This document shows, piece by piece, positions 54,486 to 64,000 of a stretch of 64,000 bases of DNA. Where the stretch lies: assembly GCA_022495995.1 (NCBI GenBank), contig JAFEMH010003606.1:1-64000 (forward strand), in the 5' to 3' direction. Positions within the stretch are counted from its first letter, which is position 1, and each line of letters starts with the position of its first letter. The stretch is from Adenophora triphylla var. japonica (lineage: Eukaryota; Streptophyta; Magnoliopsida; Asterales; Campanulaceae). The notes below the pieces were generated by a model, which was not told the origin of the DNA, ran no database searches, and was given only the letters and a program-made list of their open reading frames with translations. The translations under genes and the position numbers were made by a program.

Positions 54486-55992
54486 AATACCAAAGATTAA
54501 GAACCTGTCAACTTTCTGTCAATTTTTCTAGCCAGCCCTATAGCCGTCACATTGTGTAGCTTCGATTTCTGGTAGTGGCTACGAGAGTAGCAACAAACCT
54601 AATTACACATTTTATTTAGTACGTGCACACAAAAAATACGTGTCAAATTACAAAATACTTCTCCGTTTAAAAAGACTACCCACAGTGATTTCATCTCACT
54701 CTTCTATTTTATCTAATATTTTTTACACTTTTTCTCATCCACCTAATATTTTATCTATCCATTTCTTTTACCCCCACTTCAATGGCTAACTTAAATTAAA
54801 TTTCAACTCCCTCCAACTCATCATTCTATATTCCACTATTTTTATTTTATTTTATTTATATTCTTTATTTTTATGATTAGTAAAATAATAATAATAATTA
54901 TTATTATTTATAATTAAAAAAATATTTCACACTTAATTAAAAAAATATTGCATCAATTTATAGGTTAAAAAAATATAATGATTTTTTTTAAATGAATGCT
55001 AAAATGAAAAAGGATAATTGAGAAATGAGTGTTTTTTTGTGTCCAAATATAATGAAACTTATATCAATTTGTAGGGAAAAAAAATGATGAATTTTGGTGA
55101 AAAAAAATTAAAAAAAACATTAATTTACTAGGTAATAATTCAGCCCAAATTGAAAACTAAGTGTTTTTTTTTTGTCCAAATCAAATGAAACTTATATCGA
55201 TTTGTAGTGAAAAAAAATGATGAATTTTGGTGAAAAAAAAAAATTAAAAAAACATTAATTTACTAGGTAATAATTCAGCCCAAATTGAAAACTAAGTGTT
55301 TTTTTTTGTGTTCAAATCAAATGAAACTTATATCGATTTGAAGGGAAAAAAATGATGAATTTTGGTGAAAAAAAAATTAAAAAAACATTAATTTACTAGG
55401 TAATAATTCAGCCCAAATTGAAAACTAAGTGTTTTTTTTTTGTGTTCAAATCAAATGAAACTTATATCGATTTGTAGGGAAAAAAATGATAAATTTTGGT
55501 GAAAAAAAAATTAAAAAAACATTAATTTACTAGGTAATAATTCAGCCCAAATTGAAAACTAAGTGTTTTTTTTTGTGTCCAAATCAAATGAAACTTATAT
55601 CAATTTGTAGGGAAAAAAATGATGAATTTTGGTGAATTTTTCTTTTTATTTTTAAATCATTTATTATGAGATAATTAAATTTAAATAATTGGGTGAAAAA
55701 GTGATAAAGTTAAGACCAATAAGGTCTTGACACGTGACAACTAAAAAAAAAAAAAACAAACGCAGAGTTTCGTGTTTCATCCAGAATGAAACATTTCATC
55801 CCGTGAATTAATCCAGTCCACTTTCATTCACCCATTGCAAGGGTTCAGTGGGATTTCATCCCCCATTTCATCCCCCATTGTAGACAGTCTAATAGCAATG
55901 TTGATTGAAAGTACACGAGCCCACTTCAAATAATTGACCTATAAATTTGAATTTTTTTCTCAACCAAAGTACAGTATTTCTATTGTTATATA
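54486..55992. other. AT-rich non-coding region around a minisatellite
   Basis: Apart from the tandem repeat at 55030-55640 there is no gene. A possible pair of diverged inverted ends (GACTACCCACAGTG near 54674; complement of GACTGTCTACAATG near 55890) might delimit an old MITE with the minisatellite inside. Confidence 0.45.
55030..55640. repeat. Minisatellite, ~133-bp unit, five copies
   Basis: The word GAAACTTATATC recurs near 55054, 55187, 55323, 55457 and 55590 (period 133-136 bp). Units contain AACTAAGTG, long poly-A/T runs and ACTAGGTAATAATTCAGCCC. Copies differ mainly in homopolymer length. Confidence 0.92.
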
Positions 55993-56213
55993 CTAGAATA
56001 AATTCGTGTTCAAGGACACGTAATTTTTTATTTATTTATTTATTTTTAATTAAAATTTTTTTTAAGGGCAAAATTTAATTTAAAAAAAAAAAATTTTAAG
56101 GACAAAATGGGAAAGGAACAAAATAGTGAGGGCAAAATGGGAATTTCAACGATTGAAACTATTCATAGAACTATTCATTGGGTGAGGTGGACAACCCTTA
56201 TTTATACTATAGA
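55993..56213 (-). mobile_element. Non-autonomous Helitron (221 bp)
   Basis: On the minus strand it starts A|TCTATAGTATAAATAAGG and ends with hairpin CGTGT-CCTTGA-ACACG, then CTAG|T. Both features are diagnostic of Helitrons. Same family as 22134-22435. Confidence 0.8.
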
Positions 56214-56505
56214 TTCCTCCGTCCACTTACATATTTCACAGTTACTGTTCACGCGTGGATTAAGAAAAAAAATAATGATATAAATGTTGTGAGTGTAAAA
56301 GTAAAATAGGAGAGAGAATGAGTGGAAGAAATAGTAAATTATAATGGTGTTGTGAGTATTAAAATAATGTAGGAGAGAGAATGAGTGGGATAGGGTTAAT
56401 ATTTTAATAATAAAAACTTTCATTTTAGATAAAAAAACAAAGTGTGAAGTATGTATTTAGACGCCAAAAATAAAAAGTGTGAAGTATGTAACTGGACGGA
56501 GGGAG
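56214..56505. mobile_element. Stowaway-like MITE
   Basis: Left CCTCCGTCCACTTACATA and right inverted TATGTAACTGGACGGAGGGAG. Its left terminus is trimmed by the Helitron. It shares the GAATGAGTGG body of the family. Confidence 0.75.
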
Positions 56506-56507
56506 TA

Positions 56508-56836
56508 CTCCCTTCCTTTTATTCGTCTTAAAATTTTCTTTTCTGTCACGGAAATTAAGAAATACTCCCATCAAATTTAGGACACTGTTATTTTGAGCAT
56601 TTCACTCAACTTATAACATCTTGAAATGACAAATTTATATTATTTTTATTTTATGAGACTCACTTGTTATACTTATAAAACAATCACATTACTATTTCTC
56701 TCATTTATTCTCTCTCTTATTTTACTTTTCATACTCAAAATACCTCCTCCTGTCATTCTATCTCATCTTATTATATTAGTATTTCTTAATCTTCGTGTCG
56801 AGAAAGATAATTTTAAGTCGGATGGAACGGAGGGAG
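56508..56836. mobile_element. Stowaway-like MITE, directly adjacent
   Basis: Left CTCCCTTCCTTTTATTCG and right inverted AAGTCGGATGGAACGGAGGGAG (cited in part), separated from the previous MITE only by TA (56506-56507). Confidence 0.8.
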
Positions 56837-57487
56837 TACTACCTATGTCCCAAAAAGATAGTCCGTTTTAACTCAATTGAACTTTTATCATAATTTTATT
56901 ATGAAAACTCATTTAGCACCATCTTATAAAAAATATTGATAATATTTCTAATGATAAAATAATAAAAAATTAAAAAAGATTTTTATGAAGTTATGATTAA
57001 TTGAGTTGACATATAAATTAAAAATAATAAAAATTATCTTTATATTATTACTACATGTAAACAAGTTGGCAAGTTGGATTAATCCATTGGACCTACAAAT
57101 TAGAAGAATGGGCCTTTTGTTTTGTGGTTGGCCGCATTGGATTTCTTATTATAGAAAGTGGAGACATATCAAAATCTTCACCTTGCAAGCTTTTTAGCAT
57201 ATGGAAATAAATAAATTAAAAGAAATGGATCTTTGAATCACCATTCGAGCCTTAAAAGCACTAAGATTGTGTATAGTTATAATCTTATGCATATCTCAGA
57301 ATATTATCCTTTTCATCTTTTTTTTTTTTTTTTTTAATAGAAAGATATATAAATTTTATTCAAACAAAACTAAGAATTAAGAGATGACGCTCGACAAAGA
57401 TGAAAGCCTTGTTGAAAAAATAATAGTGTTTGAAGGAAATAATGTATTATTTTTTAAATGAGTTGTTTGTGAAATGATCAAATTGAT
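56837..57487. other. Unassigned AT-rich DNA
   Basis: Two short ORFs (including 63 aa at 57006) without known domain. A poly-T run is near 57318. No further feature seen. Confidence 0.4.
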
Positions 57488-58485
57488 TGTTGGGTTGTGT
57501 TCTACTCCATGAGAACATTGAAATCATATATTCATTTGTGCAAAATGGTTGAGGGATGAATGTGATATTAAGGCTCAAATTAAGAGGGTTGAAAAGGGGA
57601 AAAGGTGGTTATCCCACATTGGAAAAAGATGGAAAAGTGGGTTAGTTTATATACTCCTACACTTTAGTAGGGAGTAAGATTGTGGTATATAGAGGCTCTC
57701 TCTCGCGCACAATTGCGCAGGGGTGCAAATCATGGACTGAAATAGGTTTCGGGCTATCGAATTCATGCGCGTCTTGCGAACACGAATGTAGCTCCGAAAT
57801 TGCCTGTCCGCGTAAGCCCACGTTTTGCATTTTTTTTCCAAACTTGACCCACTGTAACTGGCGCCAAGGCTGCTTGCTGCTTAGTTGAACCACCAGTGAG
57901 GCGGGGCGCCTGGACCAGGCTGATGCGGCCGCCTGGAGGCCAGTAGGTGCTGCCCCATTGAGCCTGGCTCCTGGCTGTGTCTGAGGCGGGCGCCTGGGCT
58001 CCAGCAGCTGTACGCCAGAAATGATTTCAAACAACTATGTAACTGTTCAAATGACTGTTATGTGCTAAATGATTTTAATTTTCGGGCAGTTTCAATCTCA
58101 TTGGCTGCTATACAAATGCAAGAACACACCAAAAGAGAAAAACAGTTTTTCCAAAAATTCTCTCCACTCCATTTTCGTTGCATATTGAACAACTCTTTTC
58201 GTTGGCCTCCTGCATTGCATCCGTGGTGATATTGTCCAAGCATCCAACTTCAGTTCGCCGGAGGTACTATTGTGCAATCACCGTTCGGTCAATCCGTTTC
58301 ATCCTAGGAGGCAATCGTCCTGTTCAATCTCAAGCACAACGTGGTGATGGGGCGAAATTTGTCTTAAGGAGAGTATTTCACACAACTCAGACAACTTCGA
58401 CAATCCGTTTACTTCTCTTTTCTTTTTTATTTATGTTTTAAAAGTTTATGCATTTCCATTTGATTTTGTAATAGTTATTCCAACA
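57488..58485. mobile_element. Probable solo LTR of a copia element
   Basis: Starts TGTTGGGTTG and ends TTCCAACA, so a 6-bp inverted terminus TGTTGG/CCAACA delimits 998 bp. Inside are TCCCACATTG (57612), a TTTATATA box (57646-57653), a GC-rich segment, and a downstream stretch (TGGTGATGGGGCGAAATT, TCTTAAGGAG) that resembles plant copia LTRs as I recall them. Flanking 5-mers (TTGAT, AGCCT) do not match, so no clean target duplication supports it. Confidence 0.45.
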
Positions 58486-58524
58486 AGCCTCACTACAAAG
58501 CAAGGATCGAGATTTTAACAACTA

Positions 58525-58815
58525 CTCCCTCCGTCCCGCCCGAAAGGGCGGCACAAATTTCCTTTTTGGGCATCCCATTTGAAATGGCACAACCCAAAAA
58601 TGTAAAATTTTTTATTACTTCTTTACTTGTGGGACCCACTTGTCATACTCTCACAATAAATATCCACTAACTATTCTCTATCCCACTTTCTCTTTCCTAC
58701 ATCACCTTTCACTCACAACATTTATTTTACTATACACTTTTTCTCTTTCCTACATCACTTTTCTTAATTTTCGTGCAAGACACAAACTTTGCCCTTTCAG
58801 TGGGAACGGAGGGAG
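58525..58815. mobile_element. Stowaway-like MITE
   Basis: Left CTCCCTCCGTCCCGCCCGAAAG and right CTTTCAGTGGGAACGGAGGGAG (cited in part) between TA dinucleotides. Confidence 0.85.
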
Positions 58816-58891
58816 TATAAAATATTACGATACAATACCTAAATTTAATTCAAAGAGGGGAGGGGAGAGGGCAAAATTATAACATAGTGTT

Positions 58892-59364
58892 CTTTTTTTT
58901 TTTTTTTATTACCCAGCCCGGCTTCGCCGGATCAATCCTGGATCATCAGGTACCGACCCTCAGTATGTTGGCGGAGGTAAATCGCGAGATGTGCCCTATG
59001 CAGCCAGGGTGGCAGCACCCCTTATACTCCTGGCCCCAAGGGAGCCCTCCTACAAGGCATTTACACTCTCACAACACCAAATGGCTGCTCCAGCTGCTCC
59101 TGCCGAGGCAATTACATCACTATTACAACACCAAATACCAAATGGCTGCTCCAGTGCTCCTGCCAAGATTTGAACTCCCCACACTGAGGTTGCAAGCCCA
59201 GCAATGCTGCTTCCTTAACTGCACGGATGTGCTCCGGGAGACTCCTAAGGACCCTAAAACCCAAGGTAGGAATTAAACCACATAGATTCCCCTTGGGGAG
59301 AATCGAACCGGTGACCTCTCCTACGGAAGGCCACCAATATACCACTGGGCCAAGGCCCATTAGG
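58892..59364 (-). mobile_element. tRNA-derived SINE, copy 1
   Basis: On the minus strand the 5' end carries an A box TGGCCCAGTGGTA and a B box GGTTCGATTCT about 35 bp apart, then a ~400-bp body, and a poly-A tail (poly-T on plus, 58892-58908). TATAACATAGTGTT repeats flank it (58878-58891, 59365-59378). Confidence 0.85.
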
Positions 59365-59378
59365 TATAACATAGTGTT

Positions 59379-59899
59379 TTTTTTTTTTATACCCAGGTTT
59401 CCAGCTTCACCGGACTAATCCTGGACCACCAGGTACCGGCCCCTCAGTATGCTGGCGGAGGTAAATCGCGGGATGTGCCCTATGCAGCCAGGGTGGCAGT
59501 ACCCCTTATACTCCAGAGCCCCAAGAGAGCCCTCCTACAAGGCATTTACATCACTCTTACATCACCAATTGGCTGCTCCAGCTGCTCCTGCCGAGGCAAT
59601 TACATCACTCTTACAACACCAATTGGTTGCTCCAGCTGCTCCTGCCAAGATTCGAACTCCCCACACTGAGGATACAAGCCCAACATTGCTCCTGCCAAGA
59701 TTCGAACTTCCCACACTGAGGATACAAGCCCAGCAATGTTGCTTCCTTAACTGCACGGATGTGCCCCGGAGAGCTCCAAAGAACCCTGAAACCCAAGGTA
59801 GATATTAACCACATAAATTCCCCTTAAGGGAAATCGAACCGGTAACCTTCCCTTCGAGAAGTCAGTCACCAACATACCACTGGGCCAAGGCCACTTTGG
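59379..59899 (-). mobile_element. tRNA-derived SINE, copy 2, back to back
   Basis: Same family as copy 1, with A box TGGCCCAGTGGTA, B box GGTTCGATTTC and a poly-A tail. It shares the middle TATAACATAGTGTT with copy 1; a third copy of the same 14-mer follows at 59900-59913. The body contains 20-40-bp repeats (AGCTGCTCCTGCC, CCAATTGG...). Confidence 0.85.
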
Positions 59900-59913
59900 T
59901 ATAACATAGTGTT

Positions 59914-60871
59914 TTTTTCTTAATACAAGGGGGGGGGGGGAGAGGAATTATAACATTGCATGCATATAAATTGTAAAAAGAACAAGCAACCCTTAAAAAT
60001 AATTTGCCACAATGATTTCTTTTAAATAAGTCATCTTTAAAATCAATGTCTACTTATGTTTAGCCCAAGACAAAATAATGCTTTACTAACTCTGATATAG
60101 CCTCTCTGTTTGCAAAATAGAAGTTGTGGAAATGATTGGTGATGCCTTAGTATGAACCAAACCTCCATTGTACATTTTTACCACCAATTAATTGTGACGC
60201 GCAAATGTTTATTCAAGTATAACTTGGACATTTCTATTACGGACATTCAAAAAATCCTTACATGAACTTTTTTTGCTTTGAAGACACAAAAAGTGGAAAC
60301 ATTTATGTCAACAATAAATAAATGCTCAACCAATCATCCAAATTAAGCATTGCAACAAGAAACACAAGCATTTCCCAATAAATGATAAATGGAGAGAAGG
60401 CAAAAACTCTCGAAAAACAGAGAAGGCAAGAGCTATCGACGAAGAAATCAAAATCGAGAACTTATTGAATATGAATAAAAGGAATTAAAAAATGGTGTTG
60501 ATGGCGGACTGGCGGTGGAAGAAGGTGTTGTTGATGGTGGCATATTAAATAATTAGTTTAAAAAAAAAAAAAAAAAAAAAAAATCTTCTTGGGACATCAT
60601 TTTTCTAATGAATATTAAACCAAGACAATATTTTCTAGCGTTCTTTATTTTTAGGACACATTTCTTTAACTATCTCTATTTTGAGATAACATTTTCTAAT
60701 GATCCCTATTTTATCATGTTATATTTGTAACACTGACTGTAATTCTTGTTTTTAAAATATTTGTGACACTCAATTAACTAACGAGACCTCTAATTCATCC
60801 ATATGATGTTTTAAATTCAATCTGGACGGTATTTTTAAGATAGTAAATGACAATATCAATAACACCATATA
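59914..60871. other. Unassigned DNA
   Basis: A G-run near 59930 and a poly-A run near 60560. No coding gene or RNA recognised. Confidence 0.4.
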
Positions 60872-60919
60872 CTCCCTCCGTCCCACGTCATTGTGAACTA
60901 TTTTTTCGGGCATAATAAT
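60872..60919. mobile_element. Stowaway-like MITE, left part interrupted by a Ty3/gypsy LTR
   Basis: CTCCCTCCGTCCC after TA starts a MITE that stops where the LTR begins; the right part would be beyond the window. Confidence 0.6.
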
Positions 60920-61522
60920 TGTTGTGGGCATTTTTCAACATGACGACATCTTCAATTGATCCTGCATATCAAGATGTCATTACACTGTAAGTATTGTTTT
61001 AATATTTACTTGTTCAATATTTCCTAATATTCTTATTCTTATTTTTCAGTAATTAAGAGAGGAATGCGGAACAATCTTCAAGCACGTTCAACAGACCTTC
61101 AAACGGCTAGGGCGACTTGGTCTCACGGAGGTTGAAGTGATAAACCAAAATGCCGAGATTATAGGAACCATATTGACTCTTTCATATCTACTTGTATTTA
61201 AGGGGAAATGGAGACGGAAAAACACATTCATGCTCATACGCACACACTCTACACAAAAAGCTCTTGTAATCCTCTCCATTATCTTCCAAAGTTGTATTTG
61301 TGATCATTATAGTGAAACCTTTAAGGTTGGAGACCTAACTCCCGGGGTTTTTTCCAAAGAGGTTATCACCTCCAAGGTTTTCCTCGTTAACAAATCGTGG
61401 TGTCATTATCTCTTTTTCATTCTTTTGTTCCATATAATCGAATTCCATAGTTCCCTCCTTATTGTTCAATCCACACACTAAATATAGTTAAGATTCTACT
61501 TTATTGTTTTTCTACCAAAACA
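60920..61522 (+). repeat. Candidate 5' LTR of second Ty3/gypsy element
   Basis: Begins TGTTGTGGGC, ends CTACCAAAACA (TGTT...AACA). The boundary at the right is set by the primer site three bases later; the left is inferred from the inverted end. The partner LTR is outside the window. Confidence 0.55.
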
Positions 61523-61525
61523 ATT

Positions 61526-61543
61526 TGGCGCCCACCGAGGGGC
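61526..61543 (+). other. Primer-binding site, tRNA-Lys type
   Basis: TGGCGCCCACCGAGGGGC is a close match to the plant tRNA-Lys-type site (TGGCGCCCAACGTGGGGC). Confidence 0.75.
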
Positions 61544-61589
61544 CTCGTGGTTTATCGGTTATTTGAAACATTTCCTAATCAAATTCACT

Positions 61590-63498
61590 ATGTCTGCACC
61601 CCCAATGTGTCCACCGCCGCAAAGGTCCCGCCGTTGTTCCCACATCAGGAGGTAGAACCCGGCTTGTTACCACCACCTCCTCGCACCGGGTCTCGGCTAA
61701 CTCAACCTACGAAGACTCCACAAAAGGGGGCAACGTCTTCCAATGCAGATGCCGACATCCTGAGTATCTTGACCAGGTTGAATCAAAGGTTGGACCAGAA
61801 GATAACAATTCGAAGGTGTTGACCAATTCCATGATTAAGATGCAGAAAGATCAACGGCTCATCGCGTCTCGGCTTGAGAATATATCACCGCATTGCGTGC
61901 AAGGATTCTCAACTTTGACAACACCGAGGATCTACATTTCGTAATGAATTCATTCCAATGGGCAGTCCTCCTCCGCCGACATCTTTAATGATGTCGACAT
62001 CTTTGCCCGGGGACACCCCATCGACGCCATCTTCCGCAGGATTCACCCCATTCATTCCATTTATAGACAACACTACTGTCACGACTACTACGGACGATTA
62101 CGGTTTGCTAAATAATCTTTTCAATAATAATAATTTCAATCGTATTCCTATGGCCGACCCTTTTGCAGAAACCCACTAGCTAAACAGATGCAGGATCTCG
62201 TAGAGCCGATAATGAACGTGCCAGTGTAACTCCTCCAATTCAACCAAAGTGACCCAAAACTGTTACAATCAATCCCGGTTTGTCCCAAAGCAATTGCAAA
62301 TGTCGACATCCCGGCGTTTCAGCGTACCATCTATGAAGTTGTACGACGGCACCACGGACCCAGAGGAGCATGTTGCACACTATCAAGAAAAGATGGACAT
62401 AATCCATATCCCGCTTCAATACCGGAGGCCTCGCTTATGCAGGGATTTGGATCCACCTTGTCCGGACCGGCTCTCAAATGGCCGATTAGGCAACCCCTAG
62501 GTTCAATTGGTTCATACGCCCGGCTCATCAACATGTTCTATAACCAATTCTCATGCAATCGACAATTTGAAAAGTTGACAAGTGATCTCTACAATGTGAC
62601 CCAGTAGCCTAATGAGACTACGAAGGATTATGTCCATCGGTTCAATAAGGAGGTGTTAGAAATTCCCAATCTTGACATGTCGACAACCACGAAGCATTCA
62701 AAATGGGGTTGAAGAAAGATTCACGGTATTATCAAGATTTGGTAATGACTCCTTGTAAGCGGCTAGAAGAAGTCGGGAGCGGGGCATTAAGGTTCATAAG
62801 ACTCGGAGGAAGATGAGCTGCGAAGATCGAAGTCGTCATCCAAGATGTCGACATATGACCATCCCGATAGAAAGACCGAGATCGTCCCATCGCAGAACAA
62901 CCGTCCCAATCCTTATCCGAGAATTGACACTAGCAAAATTAATTCAAGAGACGGTGAGGATGAAGATAGTGATAATGTGCCTAACATTTCGATTATTGTT
63001 TTTACGTTGACATTTCAGGTGTACTCGTACAATGGGCAACCTAGGAGACAAAGCCGATGGCCAAAGAAAACGGACAAAACCACAGGATGGCGTGACAAAT
63101 CAAAATGGTGCACTTACCATGAAGACTTTGGACACGTTATCGAAGACCGCATCGCGTTAAGAAAGGAGATCGGTTACTTGCTCTCGAAAGGACATCTTAA
63201 GGAGTTGTTGGGATCCGTAAAGAAGAAGGCCGAAAATGCGAAGCTCCTCATGAAGCCGAAAGGCCGCTCTCCCCAAAGATCAACAAAGGTGATCAACTTC
63301 ATCGGTGGAGGCTCGAAATATGTGGAACATCCTATTCTGCCGCAAAACGACACGCTAAGGAGTCAAAAGAGGAAAAGCCGAGAGACGGCCCAGATGTCGA
63401 CACCTTTCCCGGATCTAATTACCTTTGATGAAAGTGATCGTGATAACTTGCCGGAACCCCATCATGACGGTCTCGATTATTTCCTTGCAGATCGCTAA
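61590..63498 (+). pseudogene. Ty3/gypsy gag of second element, frameshifted
   Basis: The start is probably ATG 61590, read in a damaged frame. Gag core pieces: SMKLYDGTTDPEEHVAHYQE (62332-62390), then other frames with NQFSCNRQFEKLTS (~62540), KDYVHRFNKE (~62625), MGLKKDS (~62700). The long ORF 62845-63498 has a zinc-knuckle-like WCTYHEDFGHVIEDRIALRK and a basic tail with KGRSPQRSTKVINFIGGG. At least four frameshifts. Confidence 0.78.
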
Positions 63499-63550
63499 CC
63501 GTACAATATGACGTATTACGGTAGATGGGGGCGACTCAGTCAATCTTATT

Positions 63551-63904
63551 ATGTTGGGTACCCTTAAGGAAATGAACATCCTGCAATCGGAGATTGTCAA
63601 AAAGTCTTCGCCGGTAGGCTTCAGTGGTGAAGTCAAAGAAACGGTGGGGGAGATAAAGCTTCCAATATACTCAAAGGGCCTCAACACCATGGAACGGTTC
63701 TGCGTAATTGATTGCGCAACATCTTACAATGTCATTCTTGGAAGACCGTGGATTCACGGAATGAAGGCCGTACCCTCCACTTACCATCAGTGTGTGAAGT
63801 TTCCAACACCTTGGGGTGTCGCTAAGATTTATAGTGATCAACAGGTGGCCAAGGAATGTTACAAAACTTCAATGAAGGCGTCTACATCTCCAAAACAAGC
63901 ATAG
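63551..63904 (+). CDS. Ty3/gypsy aspartic protease region
   Basis: A 117-aa ORF with MLGTLKEMNILQSEIVKKS, ETVGEIKLPIYSKGLNTMER and DCATSYNVILGRPWIHGMKA. The YNVILGRPWIHGMKAVPSTY stretch is typical of the C-terminal half of Ty3/gypsy retropepsins. The catalytic D-S/T-G motif should be just upstream and is split by an indel (VDGGDSVNL-type coding near 63525 in another frame). Confidence 0.75.
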   Translation: MLGTLKEMNILQSEIVKKSSPVGFSGEVKETVGEIKLPIYSKGLNTMERFCVIDCATSYNVILGRPWIHGMKAVPSTYHQCVKFPTPWGVAKIYSDQQVAKECYKTSMKASTSPKQA

Positions 63905-64000
63905 CAATTACCGAGGAAAGTACGTGAAGTCCTGGAAGCTAGGGAGGATGATGTGAAAGAAGTATTGTTAGATCCTTCCAACCCGGACATCAAAGTACTT

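Larger units (their letters stand above)
60920..64000 (+). mobile_element. Second Ty3/gypsy element, 5' part (runs off window)
   Basis: A ~603-bp candidate LTR (60920-61522), then a tRNA-Lys-type primer site and degenerate gag and protease. The gag core and the YNVILGRPW protease context fit Ty3/gypsy of the Athila/Tat group. RT, integrase and the 3' LTR lie beyond 64000. Confidence 0.8.

Noticed and set aside
57612..57653. USE plus TATA as an eleventh snRNA-type promoter
   Set aside because: The gap is about 25 bp rather than 30-34 and it lies in a probable copia LTR, where such a box is likely part of the LTR promoter.
58990..59280. Protein ORFs of up to 129 aa on the plus strand
   Set aside because: They lie across the antisense of SINE copies whose A/B boxes, poly-A tail and target duplication explain the sequence; similar ORFs recur in the second SINE only because of shared repeats.
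59290..59355. Functional tRNA gene in the SINE heads
   Set aside because: A and B boxes are present but there is no proper anticodon arm or matching acceptor stem; it is a SINE head.

Overview
This window is plant nuclear DNA, almost certainly from a eudicot. The evidence is a three-exon ISU1-type iron-sulfur scaffold gene with GT-AG introns, a U5 snRNA gene with a plant-type upstream sequence element (USE), two eukaryotic tRNA-Pro(UGG) genes, Ty1/copia and Ty3/gypsy LTR retrotransposons, a plant RTE-like LINE, Helitrons, MULE, hAT and Stowaway-like MITEs and a tRNA-derived SINE. I do not commit to a family or species. Most of the sequence is transposon or repeat; the ORFs that are not from transposons are mainly broken gene copies.

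Layout. 1-5.6 kb: AT-rich repeats with TTGGCC-rich islands, containing at least ten snRNA-style USE/TATA pairs. 5.6-6.1 kb: probable Helitron. 6.8-12.8 kb: four tandem copies of a ~1.3-kb unit, the first split by a 1.3-kb MULE-like element (9-bp target duplication) that carries a cluster of 18-bp hairpins. 14.0-19.4 kb: copia element with two identical 416-bp LTRs. 19.75-21.05 kb: mosaic of alpha-tubulin and ABCC-transporter exons on the minus strand. 21.9-43.3 kb and 45.0-52.5 kb: two copies of a ~7-kb duplicated block containing a tRNA-Pro gene and an ISU1 gene. Copy 2 keeps an intact-looking ISU1 (minus strand, exons 52400-52100, 50302-50248, 47291-47138; 169 aa). Copy 1 is a wrecked ISU1: exon 2 deleted, exon 1 frameshifted, a 13.0-kb Ty3/gypsy element in the intron region and a 4.7-kb copia element in codon 9. 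Copy 1 alone carries the U5 snRNA gene. 43.6-44.4 kb: a CAF1-type deadenylase relative with a catalytic Glu replaced by Ala and an in-frame stop. 53.4-60 kb: hAT MITE, Stowaway-like MITEs, a 133-bp minisatellite, a Helitron, a probable solo LTR and two SINEs in a row. 60.9-64.0 kb: the 5' part of a second Ty3/gypsy element, running off the window.

Genes likely to work: ISU1 (mitochondrial Fe-S cluster assembly), two tRNA-Pro genes and one U5 snRNA (spliceosome). The two copies of the duplicated block give empty-site evidence for several insertions. The most unusual structures are the USE/TATA array, the hairpin cluster in the MULE-like element, the spliced antisense gene inside the Ty3/gypsy element, the tubulin/ABCC chimera and a 335-bp near-perfect foldback.
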